This document shows positions 34,204-47,710 of a stretch of 64,000 nucleotides of DNA, piece after piece. A program made the translations under genes and the position numbers. Source of the stretch: Anthoceros angustus (lineage: Eukaryota; Streptophyta; Anthocerotopsida; Anthocerotales; Anthocerotaceae); the NCBI GenBank assembly GCA_010909165.1, contig MU008158.1:3063478-3127477 (forward strand), given 5' to 3'. The number at the start of each line of letters is the position of its first letter. Positions within the stretch are counted from its first letter, which is position 1. The notes under the pieces are model-generated. The model searched no databases and was not told where the DNA came from. It saw nothing but the letters and a program-made list of their open reading frames with translations.

Positions 34204-37200
34204 TTGCAACATCATTTGGAGGCTTGGTATTAAGTTTGTCATTTCTTTCCGCATTGGGCCTACAATCTTAACACGAACCTTGCTCTCTCTCCTACCACTT
34301 CACCCTCTTAACTACATCCCTCTCTCATACGCATTGTTTATGAATTCCCTCATGCAAATGCAACATGAGTAATAAGGACCCTCTCTCTCTTCTCTATCGG
34401 TCCCCTCTTTATTACACCCCATTGGAAGTACAATTAGTTAATGTTTTTCCTATTGCTCTTCATTGCACTCTCTCTTCACAACTATTGTTAATGGCGCCAA
34501 ACTGGATATCACACTAACATGCTCATTAATTGTCTCTCATTAATTGTCTCCTTCCTCTACCACGATGACCATAATTCCTATATCAACCTTTTTCCCTACC
34601 ATAGCTATTATTGGCTTGTATACTAATTGTTTATGGCTTACCATAGCTATTATTGGCTTGTATACTATTTGTTTATGGCTTTTGCACGATATCGGTAGAG
34701 ATAGAATACACATTACCTTCACGCACAGGTACCTACTTGTAGATACGGATTTACCTTCATACGTACCTACTTGTAGGTAGGTATTTGTACATGAACACCG
34801 GATTATCTGATTTTTATTTCCAATTACACGGATATCGTTCTCTTGCTCTGGATATCATTGACTCGTTCTCTTCTTGGTCTTGGCTATCTTGCACATTCTT
34901 GCCTCGTTACCTCTTGTTCTTGCGGTTGCAAAATCGTTGACTTAACTGCTTCAACACGCGACCGCTTGTTCGTCACCATCTGCCTCCTCCACTCCACCAA
35001 CGCGGAGTGCATGGACAACTGGGTTCCTTTATACATACATACCTTGATGTCCTGAAATTGGGAAAGGGTGGTACATGAGGACTAATCCCATGCTTTTGTC
35101 CGGTACCCATGAGCAATGGCGTCGTACGTTTCCCCAACCCGTCTGCCTGGTCGTCTTTTCACACATGCAGCAAACCTAGCAATCGTACTTCAACCCACAC
35201 CTACCAGCAATTCTCGCTTGTGTCACAAAACAGCAATGTCACAATTGTCTGTTACTGAGTCATCGATTCAGGGCAGCCACAAGCTTCTCCCCTTTCGCCT
35301 TCACATCACCACTGCGCTCTGAACCACACATTCATCTAGATGGCTAACTCATCGAAGCCCTCACTTTCTTCCTACATAAAACTAAATCCTATGCTACTTA
35401 GGCTTCTTGCACACCCCTACACTCATTGGTTGTCCTCGGAGGATTCTTCTTCTTCTTCCGTGTAGAACCCGCGTTTTCCTTTGCTTGTTGGTGTCATGCT
35501 TGGTGCCCGCTTTCTCTTCCCTTGCTCACGCCTCCACAGCTCTGCGTTTCCACACATCCTTCCACAGCTTCCTTCTTTACGACCACCATGGCTGCAACAA
35601 AGCACGTGATCGATTTCGCCCATTGCATCGCCATTTGCATGACATGTTACACATTTGCACTTACACTTTTCGACACGCTCCGTGTGATCCTCCGTGTTTG
35701 CCACCACTTCCACCGTTGTCCCCCTTCTTCCATGCCCACCAGCAATCTTCCCTCCCTCTCCCTCGTTGTCCCCCCACCCTCTTCAACGCCTTTGCATGTG
35801 TCTTGTCAGCTCGCCTCATCCATTGCTTCCCTCTTGCATTCCGTCTCCAAGCATCCCGCACATGCCACTCGGTGATCACATCCGAGCGTTGCCTCGCCCA
35901 CTTGCCCCTCTCACCGCCACCGTCATGCCTTTTCCCTTACCTCTCCAATACTCCGGCATGTTCTCCAAGCCATTCCTCGCTGCCCACCGCAGCTCCTCTA
36001 CTGTTGCGCTCCCTCCCCACCGTTGCGAACTTCCTTTCAAAATCTTTCGCCCCTAGTGGACCAAAGGGATTGGTCCCTTGATCATGCTTTGCCTTGCGAC
36101 GCTTGCACTGCCGAGGTGTTGGCCACACCCCCATTCTTGTGCAACGTCACCACCCCGCCTCCACGGCCTTCCTCCATGCCTTCGTTGTGACATTCGGCGG
36201 ATGGAGCCATTTCGCATCCTTACCCTTCTCCCTCCATATCAATGCACTTGCCTCACCTTCTTCCCTCGTTGTGGTTCCTTGTCCGTGATGCACCGCAAAC
36301 CTCGCCACAATCTCATCCCGCCGACACGGAAACTCAATCTCTACCATACTCACCAGCCTCTCCCTCGGACTCGTCATGGCTTGTCCACGGCACCATCAAC
36401 GCGTCATCTTCGCACACACTAGCTCCAAGACACGCGATGGAAGGCCCTCCTCAAGTCCTTCTTCATCCTCCACCGCGGCTGATCCTCATTTTCGACCCAA
36501 CCTCCATCGCAGGGCCGTGCCATAAACACTCCTCCCGCCCGTGGAGCTGTCTGACAATGGCGTCGTCGAGTTGCTTACCGCGCCATTGGTGAGTTCTCCT
36601 ATCTCTGCCGGAGTTGCGGTGGTGGGGCGTCGTCCTGTCACCCGTTCTTCCATGTCACCCACCTCGGCCTCATCCTCGCAATTGTCCTCGTCCTCGCCTC
36701 GCCATTTCCATCCGCCTCGAGTCGGCCGCCTCTCGGCCTCGGGTGGCTTGCCCCTCAACCCTGTCCTCATCTCCCACATCCGGTGTTCTTCACGGTGGAG
36801 GTCGGAGCATGCCCTTCCTCCCTTGGCTCGCGTGCACCTCGCTCGCATTGCGTCGGCATAGGCAAGTGGTCCCCGCTTCCGGGGCGGGATGGGCGGCCCC
36901 AGGGCGCACTTGCTAGGGCATCCATGCCACAAGGGCGGGGACCGATGTTCGCTCATCCCGAGGACCAGCCCACCGCTCCACGGGAAGGGCCACCTCACCG
37001 CCACTCGAGGACCAAAACCCTCCGGAGCACAAGCGCCCATAGGAGCGGGTGCGCTCCCTCGGGGTTGATGGTGGAAGCATCTTCCTTCCCATCCCCACCT
37101 CGGCAGGGGCAACTTGCTGGGGCATCGCCATCACCGCCTCCTCCAACCTTGGAAGGACACTTGCCTGCCCATCTTCATGGTGGCGCTCCCAGTCTGTTGT

Positions 37201-37960
37201 CACCGCCACCTCCGCCACTCCGGAGGACCAAAACCCCTGGAGCAGCCAAGCGGCCCATAGGAGCGGGTGCGCTCCCTCCCAGGGGTTGATGGTGGAAGCA
37301 TCTTCCTTCCCATCCCCACCTCGGCAGGGGCAACTTCTGGCATCGCCATCACCGCCTCCTCCGCAACCTTGGAAGGGACACTTGCCTGCCCATCTTCATG
37401 GTGGCGCTCCCAGTCTGTTGTCACCGCCACACCTCCGCCACGCCCTCTCCGCCGTCTCGGATGGAGCCCGGCCTCTATGGGTCCACCCAGTTTCCACCTC
37501 CGGCCGCTTCCCACCGCCGAGCCGTGACACTTCCATGACCACTGTGCCGCTGCGCACAGGGTCCCCTCTCACTCGCGCGAGTGCTTGCCCACCACCAGCC
37601 GCGCTGTCGCCATAGTCGCCATTGCCACTGCCTGCAGACGGACGCCTCCTTGAGCGGCCGAACGCCATCTTCACCGGCGGGTGTGTCACGGCAGGTTGAA
37701 GTCGGTGCCAGACTTAGGCGGACAGCCTCAGCCAAATCCTCGAAGTCCACGTCCCACACCATCTTTGTAACCGCGCAAAGTCGAAAGCCTGAACAGGAGC
37801 GAACCGAGACAAACAGAATTGCAACCGCAAGGTGACGATTGAAAAGATGCAAGTGGAAGTAACACCGCGGTGACGGTCGCGGAAGTAATAGGCCATGTCT
37901 CCGGACACTGCATGCGATGCCGCAGTCGACAGCCTGCCATGCGCACCGCGTGCGCCATTC
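34204..37960. other. Transposon interior, left part: no supported gene
   Basis: AT-balanced to CT-rich DNA. It contains a 42-bp direct duplication at 34,598-34,681 (ACCATAGCTATTATTGG...), a TACCTACTTGTAG doublet near 34,730-34,780, and a ~215-bp tandem duplication at ~37,038-37,460 (GCCCATAGGAGCGGG and CTTCCCATCCCCACC in both). Open frames up to 224 residues are Pro/Ser/Cys-rich without recognisable domains. Confidence 0.5.
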
Positions 37961-38099
37961 AAAGTTTGCCACCTCATCGCCTTCCCCTTATGTCTGAACT
38001 CCTCATTATAACAAGTGGGACCTAATCAACTGATGACCACACTTATCACTCGTAGACATATATAGTCACCAAATTCGCACACATTTGACGGCCAAGAAC

Positions 38100-39560
38100 A
38101 TTCACGGTCATTTCGAGGGCCGAGGACATATGCCACCGCTTGTCATTGCCCAAGGAACTATTTGTCCTTGGGCCTGTCGCGTCCATGTCATGGCCCATGG
38201 TCATGTCATGTCTCGCCCATAACATGCATATACATGTCATGGCCCACGGACATGACATGACATGTATATGCATGACATGGTCCAAGGAAACATTTTCATT
38301 GGACCATGTCATGCCATGCATATACATGCATGGGCCAAGGACAACTCCTTGGCCCATGGCATGTATATAAATGTCATGTCATATATATGCATATGCATGT
38401 CCTGCGACGACATGCATATGCATGTCATGCGGACAAAGTTTTCCTTGGCCCATGACATCCATATGCATGTCATGTGCCAAGCACAACTTTGTCCTTGGCC
38501 CATGGCATGCATGTCATGGTTAAGACCATGCCATGCATTTACATGTCATGGGCCAAGCTCAAAGTTGTCCTTGGCCCATGACAACTAGGCCCATCCCCAT
38601 GCATGTTTGGCCACCTCATCATGCGCTCCTTGTGTTTTAAGTCCTCATAATAGCATGTCCTCCCAAATGAAGTCTACACCACACTCATCACTGCTATACA
38701 TATATAGACACCAATATGTGGCACTGCCTTTCCGTGGGCCAAGGACAAATTTGTCCTTCGCCCATGACATGAATTTACATGTCCTGGGCCAGGGACAATT
38801 TGTCCTTGGCCCACGGCATGAAAATTTATGTCCTGGGCCACACCATGCCATGCATACAGTTTCGTGGGCCAAGGACAAATGTGTCCTTGGCCCACGAAAT
38901 GGCAGTTCATGTCCTGGTCTTGACCATGCCATGCATTGCCATGGGCCAAGGACAAAGTTGTCCTGCCCCATGAAACGCCTTGTAATATACATGTCATGGC
39001 CCAAGGACAAATTTGTCCTTGGCCCATGGCAATTATATAAATGTCCTTGGCCCATGCCTATTATATAAATGTCATGATGACATTTACATGCATATACATT
39101 TCATGGTCAAAGGAAAAATGTTTCCTTGGACCATCACATGCATATGCATGTCATGGTCATATCATGTCCTTGGCCCATGACATATATGCACGTCATGGGC
39201 CAAGGACATGACAAGACCGTGGCCATGACATGCACATGTCGAGGCCCAAGGACAAATAAATCCTTGTGCAATGACGAGGTCGCATTTGTCCTTGGCCTCG
39301 AAATGCCAATGTGCTTGGCCGTCGCTATGTGTGAGCGAGATATTCGTGACTATATGTTCGCCATGACATGTAAATGCCATGGTCAAGCCATGACATGCAT
39401 ATACATGTCATGGCCCAAGTCATGCGATGTCCGTGGACCATGTCATGCATGTACATGTCATGGCGAAGGACAAATGACTGCACGGACATGGGCATTTCCC
39501 AATCCAAGGACCATGACATGCATTGACTCATCATGGACCAAAGACAATCCCGGTGACCAC
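38100..39560. repeat. Dense array of short palindromes inside the transposon
   Basis: Two kinds of palindrome alternate: one built on GGGCCAAGGACAAA and its inverse, the other on ATGACATGCATATACATGTCA-like sequence. Exact cases: arms 38,860-38,877 / 38,882-38,899 (18 bp, no mismatch, 4-base loop); arms 38,270-38,285 / 38,299-38,314 (16 bp, no mismatch); 39,001-39,022 (22-bp perfect palindrome). More than ten further imperfect ones follow. No coding potential. Confidence 0.9.
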
Positions 39561-39699
39561 GAGACGCGTTCGTGGCCACCTTGTGAGGCACCTCGGTGCA
39601 ACGGTGTGCATCGTGGATAGCGTGGGTGTGAAATGAATATGTGTCATCATACCGTCATTACAAAGCTGCACTTGGGGTGGTCCATGATCCTAGGCCGCC

Positions 39700-41800
39700 G
39701 TCCATCTCCTGTTGCACCATTGTCAAGGTTTATACATTTTGTTCGATGTATGCAGCATGATTAATTATGCTTACCTCACGAAAACCCGCTACTCACGCCA
39801 TCGCCGGGCGACACCACCGCCAAAGGTCGCCATGGCGACGACGTGTGCCAATGCCTGCCTCTGCAAGCTTGTCGCACAGAACGGACGGTCGATATCGCAG
39901 ATTCTCCCAACCGTAAACCGATGTTCCGGAGGCCACAGTTGCGTGTAGAAATCGGCTCTTCTCCCGAGATTTGCTTTAACTACGAACTCACGACGGTACT
40001 GTGAAAAGCTCCAGCTCTTGCTTAAGTCTCCTCCCTGCAGTTTGAGGCCTACCCGTGAACCCCACATCACTCCCCCCTCCACCCCTCCCCCACCCCGCGT
40101 CTCCACCCGTTCCTCTCCTCCGCCCCCTGGCGAGATGTGGCCGGCGGTCTATGACTTCCGCATTCCTACATCTTGAATGGGTTGGGCATACGGCTTGCAC
40201 TTTGGACACCTCCACGAACTGTCGATGGCCGTCAAGGACCCGGTGGCTGTGTGCCAACTGTGTGTATCCTCGCCCTTTTTGGAACCCCGTTCCAATGGCC
40301 AAGTGGAAGCCTCCCAACGCCTTGAGTTCGTGTCTCGACCACCGGCCCCGGATCTCGGCCGTAGGTTTGTGTGTGGCGTCCATGACCAGTGCCCAAGGTG
40401 TCGCGCACGATTCACCCTTTTCACTCATTGCGTTCAATAGTTTTTGGTTCCTGCATGCGGCCGCCTTTTCCCTTCCGTGCTCAACTATCTTACTTCCAAC
40501 ATTGCAGGTGTGTGCGGAGGTTGTGGGCTCCTATAGATAGGCACCGAGTATGGCTATGAAGGATTGGACCGGCAGGCCGCGGTCACCGACGATGGCCATC
40601 AAGGACGATGGACGGAAGGTTGCTCTCCCGTCCATTGCCCCGAAGGACGACGGACGGAAGGTTGCTCTCCCGTCTGTTGCCATCAAGGACCTGGTATGCA
40701 CGGGCCTCCCCCCGGGCACTGAGTCTCTTCATAGGTACATGCTTTGGTGGAGGGAGGGAGGTGTACACCTCGGAGGTCGAGGTGCGAGGCGGGGTAATGT
40801 GGAACGCCTTGGAGTTCGTGTCTCGACCACCACCACCGGATCTCGGTAGTGGGGTTGGTTGTGTGTGTGTGGCGTCCATGACCAGTGCCGGCCCAAGGTG
40901 TCGCGGCACGATTCACCCTTTTCACTCATTGCGTTCAATAGTTTTTGGTTCCATGCGGCCGCCTTTTCCTTCCGTGCTCAACTATCTTCCTTCCAACATT
41001 GCGGTGTGTGCGGAGGTTGTGGGCTCCTATAGATAGGCACCGAGTATGGCTATGAAGGATTGGACCGGCGGAGCGGTCACCGACGATGGCCATCAAGGAC
41101 GATGGAAAGGTTGCTCTCCGTCCATTGCCCGAAGGACGACGACGGAAGGTTGCTCTCCGTCTGTGCCATCAAGGACTGGTATGCACGGGCCTCCCCCCGG
41201 CACTGAGTCTCTTCATAGGTACATGCTTTTGGTGGAGGGAGGGAGGTGTACACCTCGGAGGTCGAGGTGCGAGGCGGGGTAATGTGGAACGCCTTGGAGT
41301 TCGTGTCTCGACCACCACCACCGGATCTCGGTAGTGGGGTTGGTTGTGTGTGTGTGGGCGTCCATGACCAGTGCCGGCCCAAGGTGTCGCGGCACGATTC
41401 ACCCTTTTCACTCATTGCGTTCAATAGTTTTTGGTTCCATGCGGCCGCCTTTTCCTTCCGTGCTCAACTATCTTCCTTCCAACATTGCGGTGTGTGCGGA
41501 GGTTGTGGGCTCCTATAGGCACCAGTATGGCTATGAAGGATTGGACGGCGGGCGAGTCAACGATGGCCATCAGGGCGATGGACGGAAGGTTGCTCTCCGT
41601 CCATTGCCCCGGCCAGACGGAAGGTTGCTCTCCGTCTGTTGCCATCAAGGACTGGTATGCACGGTCCTCGCTCCCACATTACGTCTCTTCATAGGTACAT
41701 CTTTGGTGGAGGGAGGAGGTGTACACCTCGGAGGTCGAGGTGCGAGGCGGGGTAATGTGGAGCGCCTTGCCGGAATGTCCTTTCCCCGCAATCGGAATCT
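39700..41800. repeat. ~490-bp tandem units inside the transposon
   Basis: ATGGCTATGAAGGATTGGAC recurs at ~40,550, ~41,046 and ~41,527, and CACTCATTGCGTTCAATAG at ~40,422, ~40,925 and ~41,410. Within a unit GAAGGTTGCTCTCC is itself repeated. Successive units are 495, then 481 bp, shortened by one-base losses in runs of C and G. 39,560-40,050 looks unique and noncoding. Confidence 0.8.
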
Positions 41801-42059
41801 ACACTGTGGCTGGAAATAAAGAAACGGGCTGTGAGGTCGGTTGGCGGAATGGAGGGTATGGAGTGGTGCCCTCCATACCGCGCGACACTACTGCCGCAGC
41901 CGACATTTCCGTGTTACGTGGGTCATGATTGCCTTCAATTTCCGATTGGGTCTTAGCGCGTGAGGATGGACATGAATTAAACAAAGGCTACTAATTCCGC
42001 ACACCTATTGCCCAAAAGCGTAAGGTCACCGCTCTAAAAGGAACCGAGTGCGGAATGTG

Positions 42060-45000
42060 TCGCGATGCGACATGGACCCGTTAGGAAAGGAAGGAGTTCA
42101 TATCCGCAGCCGCGAAAGAAAGGACGAAGGGAGGTCCAAAGGGAAGACGAAGGCCAAGGGAGCGAGGCGATCCGAGGCCATCGTCCCCGTGAGGCGAAGG
42201 GAAAGAGGAAATCGACGTGGTTGAATGCGCAGATGCGGGGCTGCTCGGCAGCAACCCCTCGGCGGCCGAGGGGACTCCAGGAAGAAGAGGCACCGGAGAC
42301 CGAATCGAAATTCTTGCAAAGGCTGCACGAAGTCGGAGATGCAGTCCTAAGTCGTCTTTTTGGAGAATGAAGGATGTGGAGGGTTCACATCGGATGCACG
42401 CCCATGTGGATGAAGATCCACATTGAGGCATGGACACAGGAGAGGGAGGACGGCGGCATGGGACGCGATTTGCAGCCATTGGGTGCAGTGTCCGTTTTCC
42501 GGGCTTGCTTTCGCCGCTTGGGAGCTCTACAGAGACTTCGAGAGCATGAGCTCCACGCTTTCCCTCGCCGTAGACAAGGTGCAGATTAAGGAGGTCATGC
42601 ACACTAGCGATGGTGGCGCCCCTGCCTGAAATGTTTTGCCTTTCACTGCATTGTTGGCACAAGGCATGCCACCGTCAATGTCGTGGCGCCAAACATATGA
42701 CATTGAATGTTGCACAAGTGGAGTCACCCACGGCAAAGTTCCCGACCGTTGTCCCCAACCTCGATATCGACCGTCATCCCTTTCTATCCATCGTTCGCCC
42801 GGAAGGCGAATTGGTGTGGCCGGCGACGACCGAGGCGTCCATCCGGAAGACATCTCGGTGTCTGGAACTCGTCTTCCCCGGCACTCTGGAGCTCGACGGT
42901 AATCCAAACACGGACCCACAAGTCCGTTCCATGCCACTCGATGGCTCGTGAGTCCGGCGGTGGCATTTGGCGTCGAGACATGCCGGTGATGTCTCGCAAC
43001 GCTTGATTCGTGAGAACACCATAGGGTCTTGTCGGAGGCTTCCATTGTCGACACATAGCGCGGATGCGGGGCTCTGCTCAAGCGCGGCAACCCTCGAGGG
43101 GACTCCACAGGAAGAAGAGGCACCGGAGACCCGAGGCGAAATTCTTGCAAAGGTGCAGTCGGAGATGTTGTGCGATCTAAGTCGTCTGTTTTGGAGAATG
43201 AGCTGCAGATGTGGAGGGTTCACATCGGATGCATGCCCAGTGGATGAAGATCCACGGTTGAGCATGGACACAGGAGAGGGAGGCGGCGGCATGGGGCCGA
43301 TTTGCAGCCATTGGGTGCGGTGTCCGTTTTCGGGCTTGTTTTGCCGCTTGGGAGCTCTCAGATTTCGAGCATGAGCTCCACGCTTTCCCCGCCGTAGACA
43401 AAGTGCGATAAAGGAGGTTATGCACACTAGCGATGGTGGCGCCACGAAATGTTTTGCCTTTCACGCATTCTTGACACAAGGCATGACACCGTCAATGTCG
43501 TGGCGCCAAACATATGACATTGAATGTTGCACAAGTGGAGTCACCCACGGCAAAGTTCCCGACCGTTGTCCCCAACCTCGATATCGACCGTCATCCCTTT
43601 CTATCCATCGTTCGCCCGGAAGGCGAATTGGTGTGGCCGGCGACGACCGAGGCGTCCATCCGGAAGACATCTCGGTGTCGAACTCGTCTTCCCCGGCACT
43701 CTGGAGCTCGACGGTAATCCAAACACGGACCCACAAGTCCGTTCCATGCCACTCGATGGCTCGTGAGTCCGGCGGTGGCATTTGGCGTCGAGACATGCCG
43801 GTGATGTCTCGCAACGCTTGATTCGTGAGAACACCATAGGGTCTTGTCGGAGGCTTCCATTGTCGACACATAGCGCGGATGCGGGGCTCTGCTCAAGCGC
43901 GGCAACCCTCGAGGGGACTCCACAGGAAGAAGAGGCACAGGAGACCCGAGGCGAAATTCTTGCAAAGGTGCAGTCGGAGATGTTGTGCGATCTAAGTCGT
44001 CTGTTTTGGAGAATGAGCTGCAGATGTGGAGGGTTCACATCGGATGCATGCCCAGTGGATGAAGATCCACGGTTGAGCATGGACACAGGAGAGGGAGGCG
44101 GCGGCATGGGGCCGATTTGCAGCCATTGGGTGCGGTGTCCGTTTTCGGGCTTGTTTTGCCGCTTGGGAGCTCTCAGATTTCGAGCATGAGCTCCACGCTT
44201 TCCCCGCCGTAGACAAAGTGCGATAAAGGAGGTTATGCACACTAGCGATGGTGGCGCCACGAAATGTTTTGCCTTTCACGCATTCTTGACACAAGGCATG
44301 ACCGTCAATGTCGTGGCGATCGCCAAACATATGACATTGAATGTTGCACAGTGGAGTCACCCAGCGGTGAGCGTTCACCGTTGTCCCCAACCCCTCGATA
44401 TCGACCGTCATCCCTTTCTATCCATCGTTCGCCCGGAAGGCGGGTGGGTGTGGCGAGGCGTCCATCCGGAAGACATCTCGGTGTCTGGAACTCGTCTTCC
44501 ACCGGCACTCTGCTGCGGGGAGCTGTAATCAAACACGGACCCAAGTCCGTTCCATGCCACTCGATGGCTCGGGGTGAGTCTGGCGGTGGCATTTGGCGTC
44601 TTGAGACATCTTGGTGATGTCTATGGCTTGATGATGAGAACACCATAGGGTCTTGTCGGAGGCTTCCATTGTCGACACATAGCGGATGCTTTAGCTGCGG
44701 CGCATCCTCGAGCTCCCGCCCGGAGGCAACGAGGTCAGAGTCAGGTGAGTCCACCGTGCCGTCCATGGTGGAAAGCAGCTGTTCTTGTGCACGCGGCAGA
44801 CTTCTTTTGTTCCGGCTGGGCTTCGACTGTTTGAAGTGCGGGAAACGCTTCCATTTTAACTGAAGTTCTTCCTCCCCGCCAGTTCTTCTTCCGCGTCATC
44901 CACAGGTCACGCAGGCGGGGAGAATGCCACGAGATGCAGATGCCGTGTACATGTTCTGCCCTTGCCGAGAGTGCGTGCAGGCGTCGCGGGGCCGTATTCC

Positions 45001-46870
45001 AGCTCACGTCTCCAGAGTTCATTGCCTTCGCCAAGTAATGCAAGGGCAGCGGCCAGCGGTACGGACCATTGTGACCTTCGCTGATCGCTGCTCCATATGG
45101 TTCAATTGTTGTGGTTAATGGCAGCCGCCCATGCAATAATTGCAGGACGATGGGCATGGGCAACCGTATGGTGGGCACCATGCATCCACCACACGGTGTC
45201 ACATATGTCCAGGGCACCGTCAGCAAAGCGATGCTATGATGATAGCGGAATTAGACAAAAGAGGAGACGGATGGTGAGGACTTGCCCACCGGGTACACGA
45301 TGGATGAGTTGTTGGCGGCAACCGAGGCGAACGGAGGGCAAGCGATGCCGGATGCGGGGCTCTGCTCAAGCGGGCGGCAACCCCTCGGTGCGAGGGGACT
45401 CCAGGAAGAAGAGGCAGGAAATTCTTGCAAAGGCCGTGCAAGTCGGAGATGTTGTGCGATCTAAGTCGTCTGTTTGGGCAGAATGAGCAGATGTGGAGGG
45501 TTCACATCGGATGCATGCTTGTGGATGAAGATCCACGGTTGAGCATGGACACAGGAGAGGGAGGGCGCGGCATGGGGCCGATTTGCAGCCATTGGGTGCG
45601 GTGTCCGTTTTCGGGCTTGTTTTCGCTTGGGAGCTCTCAGATTTCGAGCATGAGCTCACGCTTTCCCTCGTAGACAAAGTGCGAGATAAAGGAGGTTATG
45701 CACACTAGCGATGGTGGCACGAAATGTTTTGCCTTTCATTCTTGACACAAGGCAATCAATGTCGTGGCGATCGCCAAACATATGACATTGAATGTTGCGA
45801 AGTGGAGTCACCCACGGCGGCGAACCGTTCGACCGTTGTCCCCAACCTCGATATCGACCGACCGTCATCCCTTTCTATCCATCGTTCGCCCGGAAGGCGG
45901 GTGGGTGTGGCGGCAAGAGGCGTCCATCCAGACATCTCGGTGTGCGGTGTGAACTCGTCTTCCGGCACTCTGCTGCGGGAGCTGGCGGTAATCAAACACG
46001 GACCCAAGTCCGTTCCATGCCACTCGATGGCTCGGGGTGAGTCTGGCGGTGGCATTTGGCGTCTGCGAGACATCTTGGTGATGTCTATAGCGCTTGATCA
46101 GTGAGAACACCATAGGGTCTGTCGGAGGCTTCCATTGTCGACACATAGGCTGCGGATGCTTTAGCTGCGGCGGCGCATCCTCGGAGCTCCTGTTCCCAGA
46201 GGCAACGAGGTCAGAGTCAGGTGAGTCCACCGTGCCGTCCATGGTGGAAAGCGGTTCTTACACTTGGCGAGACTTCTTTTGTTCGAATGGGCTTATTTGT
46301 TTGAAGTCGGAAGCGCTTCCATTTTAAGCGAAGTTCTTCCTCCCTTGATTCTTCTTCCGCGTCATCCACAGGTCACGCAGGCGGGGAGAATGCCACGAGA
46401 TGCAGATGCCGTGTACATGTTACGCCTTGCCGAGTGCGTGCGGGGCGTCGCGGGGCCGTATTCCGACTCACGTCTCGAGTTCATTGCCTTCGCCAAGTAA
46501 TGCAAGCGTGGCCATGATACGGACCATTGTGACCTTGATCGGCTGCTCCATATGGTTCAATTGTTGTGGTTAATGGCGGCCGCCCATGCAATAATTGCGG
46601 GGCGATGGGCATGGGCAACCCTATGGTGGCCACCATGCATCCCCGCCGGACACGGTGTCACATATGTCCGAGGCACCGTCAACGGTAGCGATGCTAAGTG
46701 ATAGCGGAATTAGACAATTCGGAAGAGGCGGATGGTGAGGACTTGCCCACCGGGCACACAGTGGATGAGTTGTTGGCGGCAACCGACCACAGGCGAGCAG
46801 GAGAAAGCGATGCGGGGCAATGGCGTCGTCGGCGGTGAAACGCCCTTGTACCACATCCGCGAAGGGCATG
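42060..46870. repeat. Nested tandem units of ~815 bp and ~1,460 bp inside the transposon
   Basis: A landmark (TATGACATTGAATGTTGC) occurs at ~42,697, ~43,512, ~44,327 and ~45,780. Two steps of 815 bp are followed by one of ~1,455 bp. The longer step contains an extra ~650 bp block (44,660-45,340) that recurs at ~46,110-46,800 and reads partly like the 5' region of a transposase gene. Frames such as 42,967-43,374 and 43,782-44,189 are duplicates of each other differing by one residue. Confidence 0.8.
44924..45120 (+). pseudogene. Possible transposase-associated N-terminal fragment
   Basis: The frame MPRDADAVYMFCPCRECVQ ... IPAHVSRVH resembles the CPCxxC ... H block found near the N-terminus of CACTA transposases, and the homologous block at ~46,389-46,500 lies just upstream of the TNP2 frame. 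The match is short and rests on a few residues; it could be coincidental. Confidence 0.35.
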
Positions 46871-47710
46871 TTTCGAAGGAAAGCAGGCTAAGCGCCACAC
46901 TCTTATTGCTGTCTTGGCAATCAATGTATGACATCAGTGACGTCGCCATGACAGGACTTTTGCGGCTGATTGCACCGATATTCTGCCACCCGAACTGCCT
47001 GCCCAAAGACATGTACGAGGCCAAGGCACTCTTATACATGTTTGGGCCAAGGTACGAGAAAATCCACCGTGAGAGGGACCGTGTTTTATAGGGGAGACGC
47101 CGACTACACGCATTGCCCAGAATGCGACACACCGCGGTTTAGGGAAGGGTTTGATGAGGAAGATGAAATACCGCGTAAGGTGCTTTGGCATTTTCCGTTG
47201 AAGGCACGCCTGGCGCGAATGTTTCAAATGCCACATACAGCCGAGATGATGACATGGTATGTGGGGAAACAGAGCCAGGACGGGGACATGACCATCATGG
47301 CTGACACACCAGCTTGGACAGCTCTTGATGGAGTAGACGGCTTTGGGGAAGAGCAACGAAACGTAAGGTTTGCATTGTGCACAGATGGCTTCAATCCATT
47401 TGGCCACAGGTCTGCAAACACATCCATATGGCCGGTTCTGTTGTTCGTGCACAATATGCCACCATGGGCCAGCACAAAGGATGCGAATGTGATTATGCCG
47501 TTGATTGTGCCGGGGCCTGGCATCGCCAGGAATTTCGATGTCTTTATGGCGCCTTTAATCGAGGACCTGCAGGACCTTTGGAGAGGCATGGACACGGAAG
47601 ACTTCTCCAAACCGGTCAACCATCCAAACAGGCATTTCAAACTACGAGCAGCGATTTTGCACGTCATAGCAGATTACCCAGCCTTGGGACCACAGCGGGA
47701 TTGCAAGTGA
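46732..47710 (+). pseudogene. TNP2-type CACTA transposase, N-terminal and core region, frameshifted
   Basis: From ~46,835 the first frame reads TPLYHIREGHVSKESRLSAT, then LPKDMYEAKALLYMFGPRYE up to the TAG at 47,089-47,091. From ~47,083 a second frame (codons shifted by +1) continues with LYRG-like text, THCPECDTPRF, PRKVLWHFPLKARLARMF, LCTDGFNPFG, WPVLLFVHNMPPW and LRAAILHVIADYPALG, ending at 47,710. These motifs appear in the order of the Transposase_21/TNP2 family, which cuts at CACTA ends. The break falls in a TTTTATAGG run and fits loss of a 2-base TA unit, though an intron cannot be wholly excluded. The match is long and in correct order, so the identification is firm although the gene is broken. 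Confidence 0.9.

Noticed and set aside
38100-39560. CRISPR-like array of direct repeats and spacers.
   Set aside because: The repeated words are palindromes of variable arm length without constant repeat/spacer size, inside a plant transposon.
42060-44600. Duplicated 135-residue plus-strand frames (42,967-43,374 and 43,782-44,189) as a conserved gene pair.
   Set aside because: Near identity follows from recent tandem duplication of noncoding DNA; minus-strand frames over the same bases are equally long.
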